Shown: positions 34,080-47,614, numbered from the stretch's first letter. The stretch is DNA of 64,000 nucleotides from Lunularia cruciata (GCA_948567375.1 OX419755.1:73350944-73414943), one strand, 5' to 3'. The notes: a model not told the origin generated them from the letters alone. A program made the numbers and translations.

Positions 34080-36024
34080 TTAAAAATTGTTTAAGTCAAC
34101 ATCCTTTGCCTTCTTCTTCCTTGTCTCTTGCTCAAGCAACTTCAATTTGTATAGTCTTGACTCCTCCATCTTCATTTCAACTGTAGTACTTAACATCACC
34201 TTCACCTCTACAACAATTGCTCTTACTAAATCCTGTTCACTCCTCAAAACTATCTTCTCTTGTCTCCTCTCTATGTCCAACTCATTTTGATACATCTTTA
34301 ACTTGTCCTTAAATTCCACCTTTAGTGCTTCTTTCTTCTTCACATATTGGACCAATTGAGTCTCCACACTTCTGATCAGTCCTTGCAACCTGTCTTCCTC
34401 TTGATGTCTCTTTGTCAACTCATGTTGCCAGACCTTCTCCTCTGTGCTTGTTCTCAAGCTCTATAGTTCTTACTCCATCACCACTACCATTGCCTTCAAA
34501 TGTAGCACCTCCAAGTGTGCATCTGCAAATTCTCCCTTCAATTTCTCAAGCGCTACCATCTACTATTCAATTCTTTAGCGTGGTGTTCAAGTTCCCCGCC
34601 ATGCTTCTTGAATTTCTCCTCCAACTCCTTCAAATGTTGGTTTTGAACTATTGCATCGACCCAAAGTATCTTGGCTTCATCCTCACCTTGGGTTAACTTC
34701 CTATTCAATTCTCGGTCTTCTTTACTTGAATACTCCATGACTTGCTATTCATCCTTCACCTCTAGATGATCTTTCTCCACTTCCTTCTTCTTCTCCTACA
34801 ATTGCAAAGGTAATGTGCAAATGATCTTGGATAAATAGATAACACCTCTAAATTCTCCCACTTCTTTTTCTTCAGCTTCTATAGGCAATTCTTTTACTAA
34901 AGCTTTCTTCCAAAGTCTTGATCTTTATATCTGCACTCCAATTTCCTTCAAGTGATCCTCTTCTTCTTTCCCTCAACTTGATTCTACAAACATAGACTGC
35001 AGACCTCTTCATGACCTTACTTCTTACAAAAATACTATCCTTGGCTCTTCTTCTATCTCCTCTATAAATAACTCCAAACTTGGAACCTCTCCTCCTTCCA
35101 TATGATCAATCACCACATGGAACTCCCGTTGTTCTTCTTCAACAACCTCTTCCTCTAATTGCTATACCTCAGGTTTGCCTTCACTTTTGGTACTTGAGCC
35201 TTCACTTTGTAGGGTGAGCTTGTCTTCTTCTTCCTTGTCTGAGTCCTCTCCTTGGGACTTAGCTTCACTTTCAGACTCTTCTCCTTGAGTCAAGGGTGCT
35301 ACCTCCATCTCTTCCCTCAGGTTCAATCTCTAAGTCTTCCGTTGCTGAACTGGTGAGACCTCCTCCTCAGGTCAACTTCTTTTCTTTGACCTTGGCCATG
35401 GAACAGGAATGGAAATCTTCCTCTCTTGTCCTATATTTGCATAATGAGCATCTCCATCTCAAATTACCCTTATGTAAAGTTGCTCATCTTCACCTGCTTC
35501 TTGATGAAGATCCGAATGGAAGTGAGACACCATCCTTGCCTTCTCTACTAAAGTAAGAAGATTCAATCCCAAGTAAAAATGCATCGTGGATCAAAGTAGT
35601 GTGGGGGTGTTTGCATTCTCCAGTTCCCAATCATCTACCTTGTTTGTTGGTGAAAACATCTTGCCCAATTCACCTTCCTTCACACTAACAGCTAATGGAA
35701 GAACACTACCTATTGCTTTGTGGCATAGGTGGTATGCTCAAGCTTTAACATTGCCACTATAGCTCCAATGATACTTTGCTTCATTGGGTCATTGTTATTA
35801 TCCACCTCATAACCATTCTTGGTACAAAGCATGGTGAAGGAGTTCCTCACCTTTGTTGTCTCCTCTGACAACTCACCCTTCCCAAGGAAGGTGATCGCAT
35901 CTACCTCTCTAACCTCTTATAGCAACACAAGTCTCCAATCTGACTCAGTCCATTGAGCCGGATTCCCTCTCTTCCCCTTTGCTTCAGGTCCATCCTCACA
36001 ATTACCAACAACAATTTTTGCCAT
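34080..36024 (-). pseudogene. Unrecognised retroelement ORF with coiled-coil C-terminal part (minus copy)
   Basis: Reverse-strand relative of 30445-32550. It begins with MAKIVVGNCEDGPEAKGKRG then WTESDWRLVLL, and passes through SIIGAIVAMLKLEHTTYA. It ends in a long coiled coil (34080-34457: HELTKRHQEEDRLQGLIRSV, LRSEQDLVRAIVVEVKVML). A middle segment, LTQGEDEAKILWVDAIVQ (34553-34738), matches LTQYEEEA-VLWVDAM in the plus copy. Function unknown. Best guess is a structural or accessory protein of a large non-autonomous LTR element. Broken by stops. Confidence 0.62.
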
Positions 36025-37611
36025 AAACCCTGGAAAACTGAAGTTCTAGTTCTAGGCCAGAAATGTGATACAAAGTAGGCTAAGTACTTTGATTTTGCAT
36101 ATCATCTCCACTCTCAAAATTATAGGACTCCTCATTGCCAATGCAAGACTTTGCTTACTACTCTTTCTTGGCATTGTGTGTTTAAAACTGTTGGGTCTCA
36201 AAAACATCAAACCCACCCCAAAACCTGAGATTCTAACTCCTTCAAGTTCTTGAAAACCAAACTCTTGTGTGGACTCATGATTTGCATTCCTTTGGGACAA
36301 TTATTGATAAGCACAAGATATCATCTAAACATTGCAGCACTTCTCCAATGAAGTCTTAATTTTACAGTGCCTCACTACACAGTCATTCTTCAATTGATTT
36401 GCCATTGATATTCAAAGATTTTGTGTATTTGTTTCTTGTCACTGTCAATTTTCATTTCCTCCTCTCATTGAAGTAGCCATTGTTTTCAATGGTCCTTCTT
36501 TTTTGCAGGACTCAAAGGAAAGTTGTTATGGTTTCTTCGGGTCGGGTTGATTCTCCTTATGCAAGGTAATCTTACTTTGGATTTATCCCCATGTAATTCC
36601 CATCCAAGTCCTTCTTCCTCTAACACAAGTTGACTTCTTAAGGTTTATCCCAAACACATAATTCTTCAAATTTCTTCCTCATTTAGCCTAACATTGGCTT
36701 TAACAATGCACTTCTTCTTTAAACACATAAAATTGAAAATTGTGGGTACCACAGAATGCTTGTTGTTTTAGCTTAATTTCAAGTATTACTATGTTTTTTG
36801 TGTTTGTGAGTGTGTGGAGAAATTCTGGTTGCAATGATAGTGTATTAGATGTTGGATTCTATAGCTCTAATATTCATTCTATGTGTTTGATCTTGAGTGG
36901 ATAGCAATCAAAGCAATGCCTTGACGGATCTGTGAGAATTGTAATGTTGTTAGTTTTTGATATTTATGATTGCAAGCACTAGATTGATGCAAAGTCATTT
37001 CATTGAGGAAGTTGTACCTCTAGTGGAGGTGAAGGCCCATAGATGAAATTTGCAACATGAAGAAGAAGATTGCAAAAAGAACCAACTTACTATTAGAAGA
37101 ATTAGAGGAGGAGGCATAAGACTTGCAACTTCTTCACAATGTACAAGAAACCTTGAGACAACTTGAAAAACAGAAATGAGAAGTTGGGTGGTGAGATTAT
37201 TTCACACCACCTTATCCCAAAAGAAAGAAAAATGCAAGTAGAGAGACATACTTGTTGAGACTTAATACATCAACTTCCCTAAAAATTATGAAGGGAGCCG
37301 GTTATTTGAAAGACTTGATTGTGATAAGACAACACAAATCTTGACAAAAGAAGATTGCAAATACATCTTACATATGCTCATTTTGCTATTTCATCAAGAT
37401 CTTTAAGAGAAATTTGATGATATTGATTTTCTTTCTCAAACTCAAGTTGAAGTTGTAGTAACTCTGGTTGAAGTACCTCTTGACAAAGACCCAATGTTGA
37501 ATTTGGTACCTTTGGACCCTTGGTTTGAATCTGAAGTACAATCAACTTCAAGTGACTTGGGTCAAGCAAGTTTGGTACCAGAACAACCTATCCATCAACA
37601 CCCGTCAACAT
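36025..37611 (+). repeat. LTR-like and leader sequence before the plus-strand Gypsy
   Basis: About 36740-37060 is the inverted relative of 33200-33560, so it could be the 5' LTR of the plus-strand Gypsy C. No precise LTR end, primer-binding site or matching 3' LTR was found. The stretch 37060-37611 holds short acidic coding fragments leading up to gag. The rest carries no recognised gene. Confidence 0.45.
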
Positions 37612-39049
37612 GACATCTTTCCCTTTTTACAAGCCAAGCCTACCAAATTATAAAGGGACTGAACATGATGAAGACCCTGAAAAATTCACTGAGGAGTTTG
37701 AAGTGATCTCCTTTGCTAAGAAGGAACACGACTCTACAAATAGATTGCAAATTTTCTCGAGTTTGCTCTAGAAGAAAGAGCAAAGCTGGTATACCCATGG
37801 CTGGCTTGAACCCAAGAAGGGTTCAAGCCAGCCAACTAGGTGGAATTTCAAGACAAGTTCTTGGAACAAGAACTCGTCCTGAAATTAGAAAGTTGGCTGA
37901 AATTAGAAAGTTGATTATGATACACGTGTCTCCATTGCACTCAATGATTTGGATCGTAAGAAAATGAGAAGTTGAGAGACTAATCTGAGTGGTTCATGGC
38001 ATTGCTGAATTGACTATCAAAGCAGTTTGGGATGGTGGGTTACTCTAGTGCCCAAGCCATCACATGATTCCTTGGTAGATTGTCCCTCAAAATTTGGATC
38101 TTTGCAAAGGAAAGAAATGTAACTTCCCTTGACAAAGCACTCAAACATGCCACCCAAGACAAGGCTTTCCACTCTCATTCAGCCAATAACTAAAGAAATC
38201 AAGAGAAGAAAGGCAAGAAGGCAAGACAAAGAGCTTCTCGCAATACCTTTGTTCTTTGGATGAATCCTTGACCTTTTCAAGTTCCTCCTTGGAATCAAAA
38301 GAAGATGACAAGCCAAAGAAGAATAGAAGATGGGGAGGAAAGAAAGTAAGGGTCTCCAACAAAAATAATTGTAGACCCTAACCCAAAGTGTCAACAAGAC
38401 ATACATAAATCTAAAAACTCTTATAAAAGAGTTTGTGGATTTCAAGATTCAAATGATTGGAGCAAAGGATAGAAGAAAACTTCCCTCATTTGGAAAATCA
38501 AATGTTTGGTGTACTTCATGTGGGAAATCAGATCATGCCTGAAAAAATGCTTGAATAATAGGCATGCATACCTAATGCAACAAATTGAGTGTGCTTTGAC
38601 TTGTGATCAAAACCCATATCACTAATCAGAGGAAGAGACGGTCTATCAAACCCAAGAAGTGCACCCAGGATCAAGCATAGCATTTGAAGGTCCATGTTAT
38701 GAGCCAAGGGAATATACAAGTAATGCTCCACCTTGAAGACTCCCAATGCCAAATCAGAATTGACCTTGTAATGTTACACTTAGGGCTTGTTATAATTGTG
38801 GGTTGCTTGGACATTTTGCAACAAACTATCTTGAGCCTTGCCGACAGATTGGCTATGTTCCATTGTGTGGAAATTTTAAGGGCTTGGACCATATGCCTTG
38901 TCATTATCTCCAACTCCCAGATCTAAAGCCTCTTGGGAGGTATGTTCTATAAGCCGGCTTGTCTTTCACTTAGGATGAACCTCTGATGGATATTATGGTA
39001 GCGCACCATGGACTAAGAAGGCAAAGAACCCCAACTCCATCATACTCTT

Positions 39050-39651
39050 CCAAGGCTAACACTCCTATACTCAAGACATTGCTCACTAGAGGACTCATTG
39101 AGAGAGAGAGATAGTTGCAAATGAAAGGATGATGAGTACGTCCTCACCCCTTGTTTATATACTTGTGAAATAGTTACGTACCAAAGTTACTTATTACTAG
39201 AGTAACTCAAGTTACAAGGCTAAAAGTCAAGTAAAGTCAAAAAGTATAAAGGAATCTCCATCCACATAGGCATATTCCACTAAGCATGTGATCTTATCTT
39301 GACCTAACCACTAAGTCAAGGATTCCTTTATATGGGCTATCCTTTGACTATAGAAAAATCCAAAACAAAAAGTCTTGCGGCCTAAGAGTTCTCAACTCTT
39401 TCCTCAAAGCCAAACACCTAGGAAAAATACCAAGTCAACACATTAGAATCCAAAATAGTGGTGTTCATCTTTTCCACTTCCTCTAAAGTAAGGTCCCCTC
39501 TATCTTAGCTATGACTAACTTTAGTTAATCATAACTAATGTAGAACCATCCATTATCTCTATATAAATAATATCTCTCAAGTACTTGTAATACCAAGCTT
39601 AATATCACAATACCACACACATGCAAAAGTGGGTGTTATAGTTCAAACTCC
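39050..39651. repeat. Solo-LTR-like insertion in Gypsy C
   Basis: The segment ends GGGTGTTATAG and carries TATCTCTATATAAATAATATC, a good TATA box. Most of it (from about 39180) recurs in inverted orientation at 45551-46029. It interrupts the Gypsy C gag-pol region. Probably a solo LTR of a separate family. Target duplication not found. Confidence 0.65.
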
Positions 39652-42600
39652 ACTGCAAAGTCCACCACCTCAAGCCAAGGTGGAGACAATAGTTGATTGC
39701 ATAACATTGGAGGAAAAAGTTACAAAAAGGTTGAATCTAGCCTTGGAAGGAGAATGGCATGACATTGATGTGTTACGAGTTGAAACATGTTCAAAGAAGA
39801 AGAAACATGATCCAAAAGAAGTGAGCACTACCATATCATCTTTGAGAAGTGTGAAGAAACTACACCTTAAATCAATCTTATCTGCAAAGGAAGAGAAGAT
39901 CTTAGCCAAGGCTAAGGCCAAAGCATTGTAGAGGAAATCAAAGAGGCAAATGCAAAGAGACTAGGAAATGGTTGTGGAAGAAGACCCAAAGAAGAAACTT
40001 GCAATGTTTGTAGTTGATATTAGATCCATCTGATTCAAGCCAAGGTGGGTAAACTTGAAGTACCTTGCATTCAGACCATCAGTACTCTCATCACCATCCT
40101 AAAGAGACCCAAAGTAACTTTAGATTGGGTTGAGAAATCAAACCTAAAGCCAAAGCCAAGGAAGGTGAAACTCGAGGGAGGATCCCAATAAGATATTGTG
40201 GTAGAACTTGCATCCACATAGGCAAACATAATATTTAGATAGTTGTGGGAGGACAACAAGTTGTACAAGAAACATATGAGTTCAGCCCTAAAGAAAGTAA
40301 GGACAATGCTCAAGAAGGATCTCCCGGCCATATATTGTATTGAGCAAGAAGATTTGGGATCTTTGGAGGTAGATGTAGAGATTTTGGGTTGCATAATCAC
40401 ATCTGTATACATTGACTTGAGGTGTGAATGTGTTGATGGAGGATATCACACAAAAGTTGGGGTATCATACATTTGAGCCTACACCTCAAATTTTGAAATT
40501 TGTGGATCAATCCAGACCCTGACCTCTAGGCATGTTGTCCAATACAATAAAAATTATTTGAGGAGTACCATTAAAATTGAACTATAGTGTAGTGAGACCA
40601 ATGATCGAATTGGTTATTCATTTTTTATTGAAAGACCCTGATTGTATAGTGCACATGTTGTGGTGGATTGGCACCAATAGAAGTTGTGGTCCAAAGATAT
40701 TTTATTTGAAGACCAAAATTTGGTGACAACCAATTGGACAAAGATTCCCCACCTCAAAAAACTACTTTGTTAGAAGATGAAGATCAATCCAAGGATGCTT
40801 GGTCTTTGCACTCAAAAAACTTGGACAAAGAAGTCCAAGTGAATTATTTGGAGTGCTACAAGGTGGATGTCAAAGAAGAGAATCCATAGCAATGACGTCA
40901 ACCCTAGTAGCAATGATTTGAAGGAAGGAAGTCTAAGCTCCACTTAGTCAGTCATGTAGAAAGAGTCATTCAACTAGATTACTATCAAGATGTGGTCTTG
41001 GAAGAAGGTAAAATATTGGAAAATATCCAAGACGGTTACTCTAGATGAATTGGGAAGTTACCTTACCTTGTTTATTGAGTACCAGGATGTATTTGCTTGG
41101 TCTATTGATTAGATGTTAGGAATCCCCAAACAATTTGGAGAACATCAGATTGATTTGATTGAAGACACAATTCCGGTTTGGCAATGTCAATATTGATTGA
41201 ACCCAAAGTGCTCACTTTTGGTGAAAGATGAAATTAAGATGAAATCACTTTTGGTGAAAGATGAATGTGTTTCTCCCATTTGCATTGTTCCAAAGAAGAA
41301 GTCATGGAAGATTTAGGTGTTTGAAAACTTCCACAAGCTGAATGCCATCACATGGAAGGATTATTATCCTTTGCCTTTCATTGATACAATTTTGGACCAA
41401 ACAGCAAGTCATCCTTGTTACAATTTTCTTGATGGATTTTCAAGCTATAATCAAGTGTCCATTCAAGAAGAATACAAAGATAAGACTACCTTCACTACTA
41501 ATTAGGGCATATTTTCATAGAATCAGATGCTCTCTGTGTTGTATAATGCTCATGCTACTTTTTAGAGGATGATGAATGCAATATTTAAAGATGTTTTGTG
41601 GAAGTTCTTGGAAGTTTTCATTGATGACTTTTGTGTGTTTGGGCAAAGAGAGGTGCATTTGGACTACCTTTGCCAAATGTTTGAAAGGTGCCCTTTTGCC
41701 AACCTGTCATTAAACCCACAAAAGTGTTTCCTTGCAATGAAAGAATGAATTCTATTGGGGCATCAGGTGTCAAGCCAAGGAATTGAAGTTGATGTGGAGA
41801 AGGTGAAAATGATCTTAGCTTTGGAATCTCCCAAAATATTCACAAGCTAAGAGCCTTCTTTGGTCATGTTGGATATTATAGCCACTTTGTGTCTAACTAT
41901 GTGGTGGTAGCTGCATGTTTGACAAAGCTATTAAAGAAATCCAAAGACTATTTGTGGGAGGTAGAACAACAAGAAGCCCTCTAGGTGTTGAAGAAGAAAT
42001 TGGTGGAAGCACCAATTTGAGGGCTCCAAATTAGGATGTCCCTTTTCATGTGTATGTGCATACCTTGTCCTTTTTCCATGGCCATAAGAGTAGTCCTAAG
42101 TCAAAGGGACTACTCTAATGGCCAGAAAGACTACCTCCTCTATTCTACCAACAGACAACTTTCAATTGCATAGAAGAATACTACGAAAGAGAAGCACTCA
42201 AAATGGTGTATGCTTGCAAGACTTTTTGCCACTACTTGCTAGGATATGAGTTTTTGTTCTATGTGGACCATTAAGCACTACAATATTTGGTGAAGAAGGT
42301 GGATTTGTTTAGACAAATTGCACAATGGATCTTGTTGTCACAAGAATTGACATACACTATACAGGTAAGGAAGGGGGCTTTGCATGAAAATGCAGACGTC
42401 TTGTCCAAGTTAGAGACTCAAGACCATGATCTGGAAGTAGATGACCGGTTTCTTGATGAAGAACCTTACCATCTGATGGCAATGAAAAGTACAAAGTATG
42501 CGGGAGAATATCATTATCTACATACTTGCCAATGTTCTAAGGGATTGAACCTAAAAGAAGGGCAGCTTTTCTCAAGAAAATGCGACCTTATCAGCTCAAG

Positions 42601-43479
42601 CATAAAATTTTGTTTAAGATAGGAGAAGACACAATACTTTGTAAATGTGTGGAAGCATACAAAGTAGGGGGGAGAAATCAAGTCCTTTCACTCAAAAGCA
42701 TTGGAAGGTCAGTATGCCTTGAAAAACATAATGAAGAAAATCCTTGTGGTAGGATATTGGTGGCATATATGTATAACTATCCACAAGCCCATATTAGTAG
42801 TTGTGATGCTTGTTAGAGAACAAGACAACCAGTGGCTACTACTAGTGCCCTTGAGACCAATTTTACCAGTGGCCATATTTGAGAAATAGGATATTGATTT
42901 TGTGGGTCTGATTCAACAAATCACCCAATTTCCAAGGAAGAGATACATTTAAGCATGAACTAATTATGCTACTAAAATGGTTGAAGTTGAAGCAACTTGG
43001 AAAGATGATGTAGAAAATGTAGCAGAATATTTCTTCCAAAACATCATCTCTAGATATGGATGTCCTTTTGAATTGGTCAATGTTTGAGGAACCCATTTTT
43101 TGAACATACTAGTGGAAGCCTTAACCAAGTAATTCTAAATACAATATTGGAAGACCACTCCTTACAATCTAAAAGCAAATGGGTTGACAAAGAAAGCAAA
43201 TAGATTACTTTGTTAAAAAATGGATTACTTTGTCACTATCAATTTTACCTATGATTGGGACACAAAGCTACCTATAGCTTTGTGGGCATACAAAAAATAT
43301 TACCACTAAGTAGCTCCATATTTCTTAACTTATGGATTGCATCCCATATTACCAATCAAATTTGAAGTACAATCATATCATATCTTGTGCAAGGAATGAT
43401 TGTTGGAGGAAGAAAGCCAAGATCTTTGGATCCAATAGTTGATGTGGTTGGAAGAGAAAAGAGATGATGAGAGAAAAGA

Positions 43480-44190
43480 GATTGCACACTCAAACATTCA
43501 ATGCCCCAAGGGAGCACCTTCTCTTTATTATATAGACAAAGAGGATCTCCTCCAAGGAAGCTCCACCATAGGATTAGGGACACAGATAGGTGACATGTCA
43601 GCAAGCTCCACCCTTGGATTACTTACTTAGATGGGTGACCTGTCTGGTCTAGGTCCTATCTGGTTGGTCAAACAAGCTTTGACCAGAGGGAATCTTATAG
43701 GGAATCTTCCTATAGGAATCTCAGAATCACATGAGTAAGGTACCGTTGGAAAGCTCTCGACGAGACAAACCAGGGAGGAGGGAAGGCTAGCCTTTCCTCT
43801 GTTGGGGGGGGGGGGAATCTGCACATTTTCAAGGTCTAATTCATCCGTTTAGGCCTCCGAAATTGCCTTCAAAGATTTCAGGCATATTTCGGTTCCTACT
43901 CTATTAGTAGAAGTCCCCTTTTGGTGATACCTCTTTTTGATCTGTTTAGTCCATCATGTGTAACATCCTTCCATATGTTACCAAACCAATTCTCACCTTT
44001 AAATCATATGTCTAGCTATTGGTTCTAAGGTTCTCAAGTCTATTTTGGTTTCTGCCCTATTAGTAGAAGTACTCTTTTGGTGATACTTCTATCTGATCTA
44101 TTTTGACCATCATGTATAACATCATTCTAGATGTTACCAAACCGAATTTCACATCTAGATCATATGGCTAACCCTTGGTATTACAATACT
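43480..44190. repeat. LTR-like insertion with an internal tandem repeat
   Basis: The integrase frame of Gypsy C (LMWLEEKRDDERKE) stops near here and its tail resumes near 44190. Inside are TTATTATATAGAC (TATA-like), a run of 12 G (43804-43815) and two diverged units of about 155 bp (about 43889-44040 and 44046-44200) sharing CTATTAGTAGAAGT and TTTTGGTGATAC. It is non-coding and most likely a solo LTR. Confidence 0.55.
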
Positions 44191-44727
44191 AGATTACAGC
44201 CTATTGTTGTTTGGAAGGGAGACTTAGTGCTCTTATGACAACCGCCAAACATTGTTTCCAAGCAAGTTGCATTTAAGGTGGATTGGGCCATACCAAGTGT
44301 TGCATATTTATGACAATGGCTCTATTCAATTGGTGGACTTTGAGGGAAATCCTTTTGCCACCTTAGTAAATGGGTGGAGGGTCCAATAATATTGGACCAT
44401 GGACACAAAAGTGCAAGAAAGAGATGAAGCTGATTTTTGTAGTGATGCTCACATTTGGATGAGGTATGTGGTACCTAAAATTTTTACTTTTGGAAGTTTT
44501 AGAGAACAAGTGTATCTTTTGAAGCCAAATTGAAGCTAAATTAGAAGAAAGAAGAGGAGAATCATGTGTTTGGATCAAAAGAAGGAAATTTGATCCAATC
44601 CAAGGAAGTCAACTTCATGTCAAAGAGAGAAGAACTTGGATTGGATTGAATGGGTGATAGATCCAAAGTAAGGATAATTTGCATTGGAATGATTAACCCA
44701 ATCCAAAGATACTTTAAGCACTTTGAC

Positions 44728-45105
44728 TCAGGCCATACCAACCAAGAAGGTACATTTAGAAAAAAATTGCTACTTTGTGTGAAGATAAATTTGAGAGTGA
44801 TAGGAGTAAGTCATGAAGTAGGCATGAGTTTTGACTAAGGCTCAACTAAAGAATGATTGTGAATCAAAGAAGTATAAAATTGAGACTTTATCAAGGGAAC
44901 TCTGCAATGTTGAAGTGATACCTTGTCACTCTAAAGAGTTTTATTGAAAGCATTAGAATCCAAAGCCAATTTGTGGGAAACCAAGAGTGAGTGAGCACAC
45001 AATGCTGATGAAGGGCAATAAATAGTTTTTGGCACTCTTTGTCCAAAATCTTGTAATTTGGAGATGAGACATGTGAGCAAAGATCAAAGTCCTAAGCTGA
45101 TTCTG
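44728..45105 (+). repeat. Second copy of the 30116-30400 repeat
   Basis: Same order of blocks as at 30116-30400. It ends abruptly where TGACAACCCAA begins at 45106, so the LTR-like segment there interrupts or adjoins it. Confidence 0.75.
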
Positions 45106-45550
45106 ACAACCCAAAAAATATCACTATGCGATAATCAGGTAAGTTAATTTTTTTCCATAGAGATACAATTTAGAATTGGTCAAATACAAAGCGAAGTAAT
45201 AATCTCAGTTCTTCTTGGTTGCGTCTTTAATTTCTCAGGTAGAAACTACACCCATAAGAGAGTAACAAGTACTCAATCTTGACAACTTGTCACTAATTCA
45301 CACACTCATAATCACAACGTAGCAAATTCTGTCCAAAAAAATCTTGATTGTGATGATTCAAATTCTCTCGAAGACGACACTTCATTACAAAATGACTTTG
45401 CCTCAAGTTTTGTTCTACCCCTCCACTGAAGGCACAACTTCCTCGATCAAAATTGATTCAAATCAACACTAAAATGCACTCATAATTGCAAAATACTACC
45501 CACATTACAATTGAGGAGATATGGTATTGCAAATCTGTCAAGGCATTGCT
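45106..45550 (-). repeat. LTR-like sequence, relative of 32939-33620
   Basis: It shares TGACAACCCAA, GGTCAAATACAAAG and AGGCATTGCT with the copy at 32939. It is cut at CATTGCTC by the solo-LTR-like segment that follows. Confidence 0.65.
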
Positions 45551-46029
45551 CTATAACACCCATTTGTGCATGTGTGTGGTATTGTGATATTTAGCTTGGT
45601 ATTACAAGTACTTGAGAGATATTATTATATAGAGATAAAGGATGGTTCTACATTAGTCATAATTAGCTAAAGTTAGTCATAGCTAAGATAGAGGGGACCT
45701 TACTTTAAAGGAAATAGAAAAGATGAGCACCACTATTTTGGATTTTAATTTGTTGACTTGATATTATTCCTAGGTGTTTGGCTTTGAGGAAAGAGTTGAG
45801 AACTCTTGGTCCCTCAAAGCCTTTTTGTTTTGACTTCTTCTATAGTCGAAGGATAGCCCATGTGAAGGAATCCTTGACTTAGTGGTTGGGTCAAGATAAG
45901 ATCACATGCTTAGTAGAATATGCCCATGTAGATGGATATTCTTTTATAATTTTTGACTTTACTTGAATTTTAGCTTAATAACTTGAGTTATTACTTGACT
46001 TTACTTGAATTTTAGCTTAATAACTTGAG
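45551..46029. repeat. Solo-LTR-like segment, inverted relative of 39180-39651
   Basis: It starts TATAACACCCATTTG and is collinear with the reverse complement of 39180-39651 (for example GGATAGCCCATGTGAAGGAA). The right end carries a duplicated ACTTGACTTTACTTGAATTT block of about 38 bp (45956-46032). It is inserted into an older LTR-like sequence. Confidence 0.7.
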
Positions 46030-46034
46030 TTATA

Positions 46035-46393
46035 TCAAGGGAACTCTACAATGTTAAACATTTGGTGGAAGAAGACTGCCTGCTGCATGTTCACGTATGT
46101 TGTTTGTTTGGGGTTGAACATGGCCATTGTCACTCCTATGATGCTTTGTTTAATCGGGTCCCAATAGGACTCCACTTTGTAACCATTAGTTATACACGGA
46201 GTGAAGAATGAATTTTGAATTTCCATAGTTTCTACTGTAGCATCACACTTTTGATAGAAGGTGATCCTAATTGCTTCTCTTGCTTCCTTCCCCAATACTA
46301 ACCTCCAATCCAACTCAGTCTATTGAGCCGGATTTCCTCTCTTCCCTTGACTTCAAGGCCTTCCTCACAATTGTTGGGAGCTATCTCTGCCAT
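46035..46393 (-). pseudogene. Unrecognised retroelement ORF, third (truncated) copy
   Basis: N-terminal part only, with DWRLVLGKEAREAIRITFYQ and PIKQSIIGVTMAMFNPKQTT, matching DWRLVLL... and PMKQSIIGAIVAMLKLEHTT of the copy at 34080-36024. The start Met corresponds to 46391-46393. The frame shifts before 46313. The remainder is lost behind the solo-LTR-like segment. Confidence 0.65.
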
Positions 46394-47600
46394 GACTCCT
46401 AGGAAACTGAAATTCTAGTTCCATGCTAAAAATATAATCCAAAGTCTATTCAAGACTTTGATTCTTGCAATGACATCTTACTTCCAAATTGCAAAACTCC
46501 TTGCTGCAAGTGCGTTCTTGACCTTCTTTGCCTCTCTAGTTCTTTGGCACTAAAAAAATATTTTCTCTCCTAGACGTGACACTCTAACCCCTTTTGGACA
46601 TCAGAAAATTTCACTCTCAATTGGCTTCTTGATACTCATTACTGCAAGACGACTACTCAGAGGAACAAGATATCTACTTGACATATTCAATTTCCTCCTA
46701 TGCAATTGCAATTAGTGAGAATAGGTTGTTCCCATAAGGATATACATGTTAGAAATGGCCAAGAATGAAGGAAAGTCTCACAATACCATCATTTATTTAT
46801 TATTTCCTATTTAACCTTTTGAGTAGGAACCACTCCTATAAGAGTACAACATCACTCCTTGTAGTGCACTATAGAAAAGAAAAAAGAAAATAATGATAAA
46901 CATTATCATTACAAAAATATTATCCAAGATTACTCCTAAAAGTGATGGCTTGCTTCACTCTGAGTGCCACTCCATTTCAATATTGTTACTCCTACAAGTA
47001 CTTTCCATCCTTCCCAAAAGGCACAATTATAGAGTACACTTCATGTTGGCCAAACGTCTTGGTTTTTTTATTCTATGGTATTGCTCATCCGGTGAGCTTC
47101 TTAATCCACTCCTTGCACAAGTTCACTCCTTTGGATCCTTTAGTGCACACCCTTGATCAAAGGCAAGAACCAACCCTATACCACAAACTTGGGATCTTAT
47201 TGTGAATTTCCTCACCTCTACTCTTACCTAGACATTTGACAACACATAAAATGAAGAGATAGAACTTGACAAGAAAACAAGTATTCTTTACTTGTAATCA
47301 AAGTATGGAAAAAATAAACACAACAACCTTTGTTCCTAGGCCTTACATACCTTTTTGGCTTTGAGCCAAAGGGATCAAGAGCCCAAGTAGACCTCTTGAA
47401 AATCATAAGTTATATTATATATCACTTTCTTAAGCTCTTAACCTTATCTTATCCTAATCTCCTACAAAATGATCAGGGGCCTAACACAAGTTAGAGAAGC
47501 TACCAACTCTTCCCCACTTAACCTACAACTATCAGGCATACAACTCCAAAGTCCTATACAATTCCAAGTACCGTTGCTCATGCCATGCTAAGAGTTTTGC
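46394..47600. other. Retroelement-derived DNA, no gene
   Basis: It contains a faint relative of the LTR-like family near 46716-46830 (GTTCCCATA...GAGTAGGAACC) and otherwise nothing I can name. Short ORFs at 46893-47205 lack family motifs. Confidence 0.4.
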
Positions 47601-47614
47601 AACTATGAATAACC

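Larger units (their letters stand above)
37612..44420 (+). mobile_element. Decayed plus-strand Ty3/Gypsy element, copy C
   Basis: Gag starts near 37612 (MTSFPFYKPSLPNYKGTEHD, then DPEKFTEEFE). It carries zinc-knuckle remnants near 38513 (CTSCGKSDHA) and 38785 (CYNCGLLGHFATNY, last Cys lost). Reverse transcriptase spans about 41096-41760: EHQIDLIEDTIPV, DYYPLPFIDTILD, FLDGFSSYNQVSI, then the active-site region FIDDFCVFG and LNPQKCFLAMKE. RNase H is near 42190-42420 (HYLLGYEFLFYVDH, LHENADVLSKL). Integrase zinc and core remnants span 42790-43440. The C-terminal tail KLHLRWIGPYQVLHIYDNGS is at about 44262-44330. The order RT-RNase H-integrase defines Gypsy. Stops throughout. Two insertions interrupt it (about 39050-39651 and 43480-44190). 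Confidence 0.88.
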
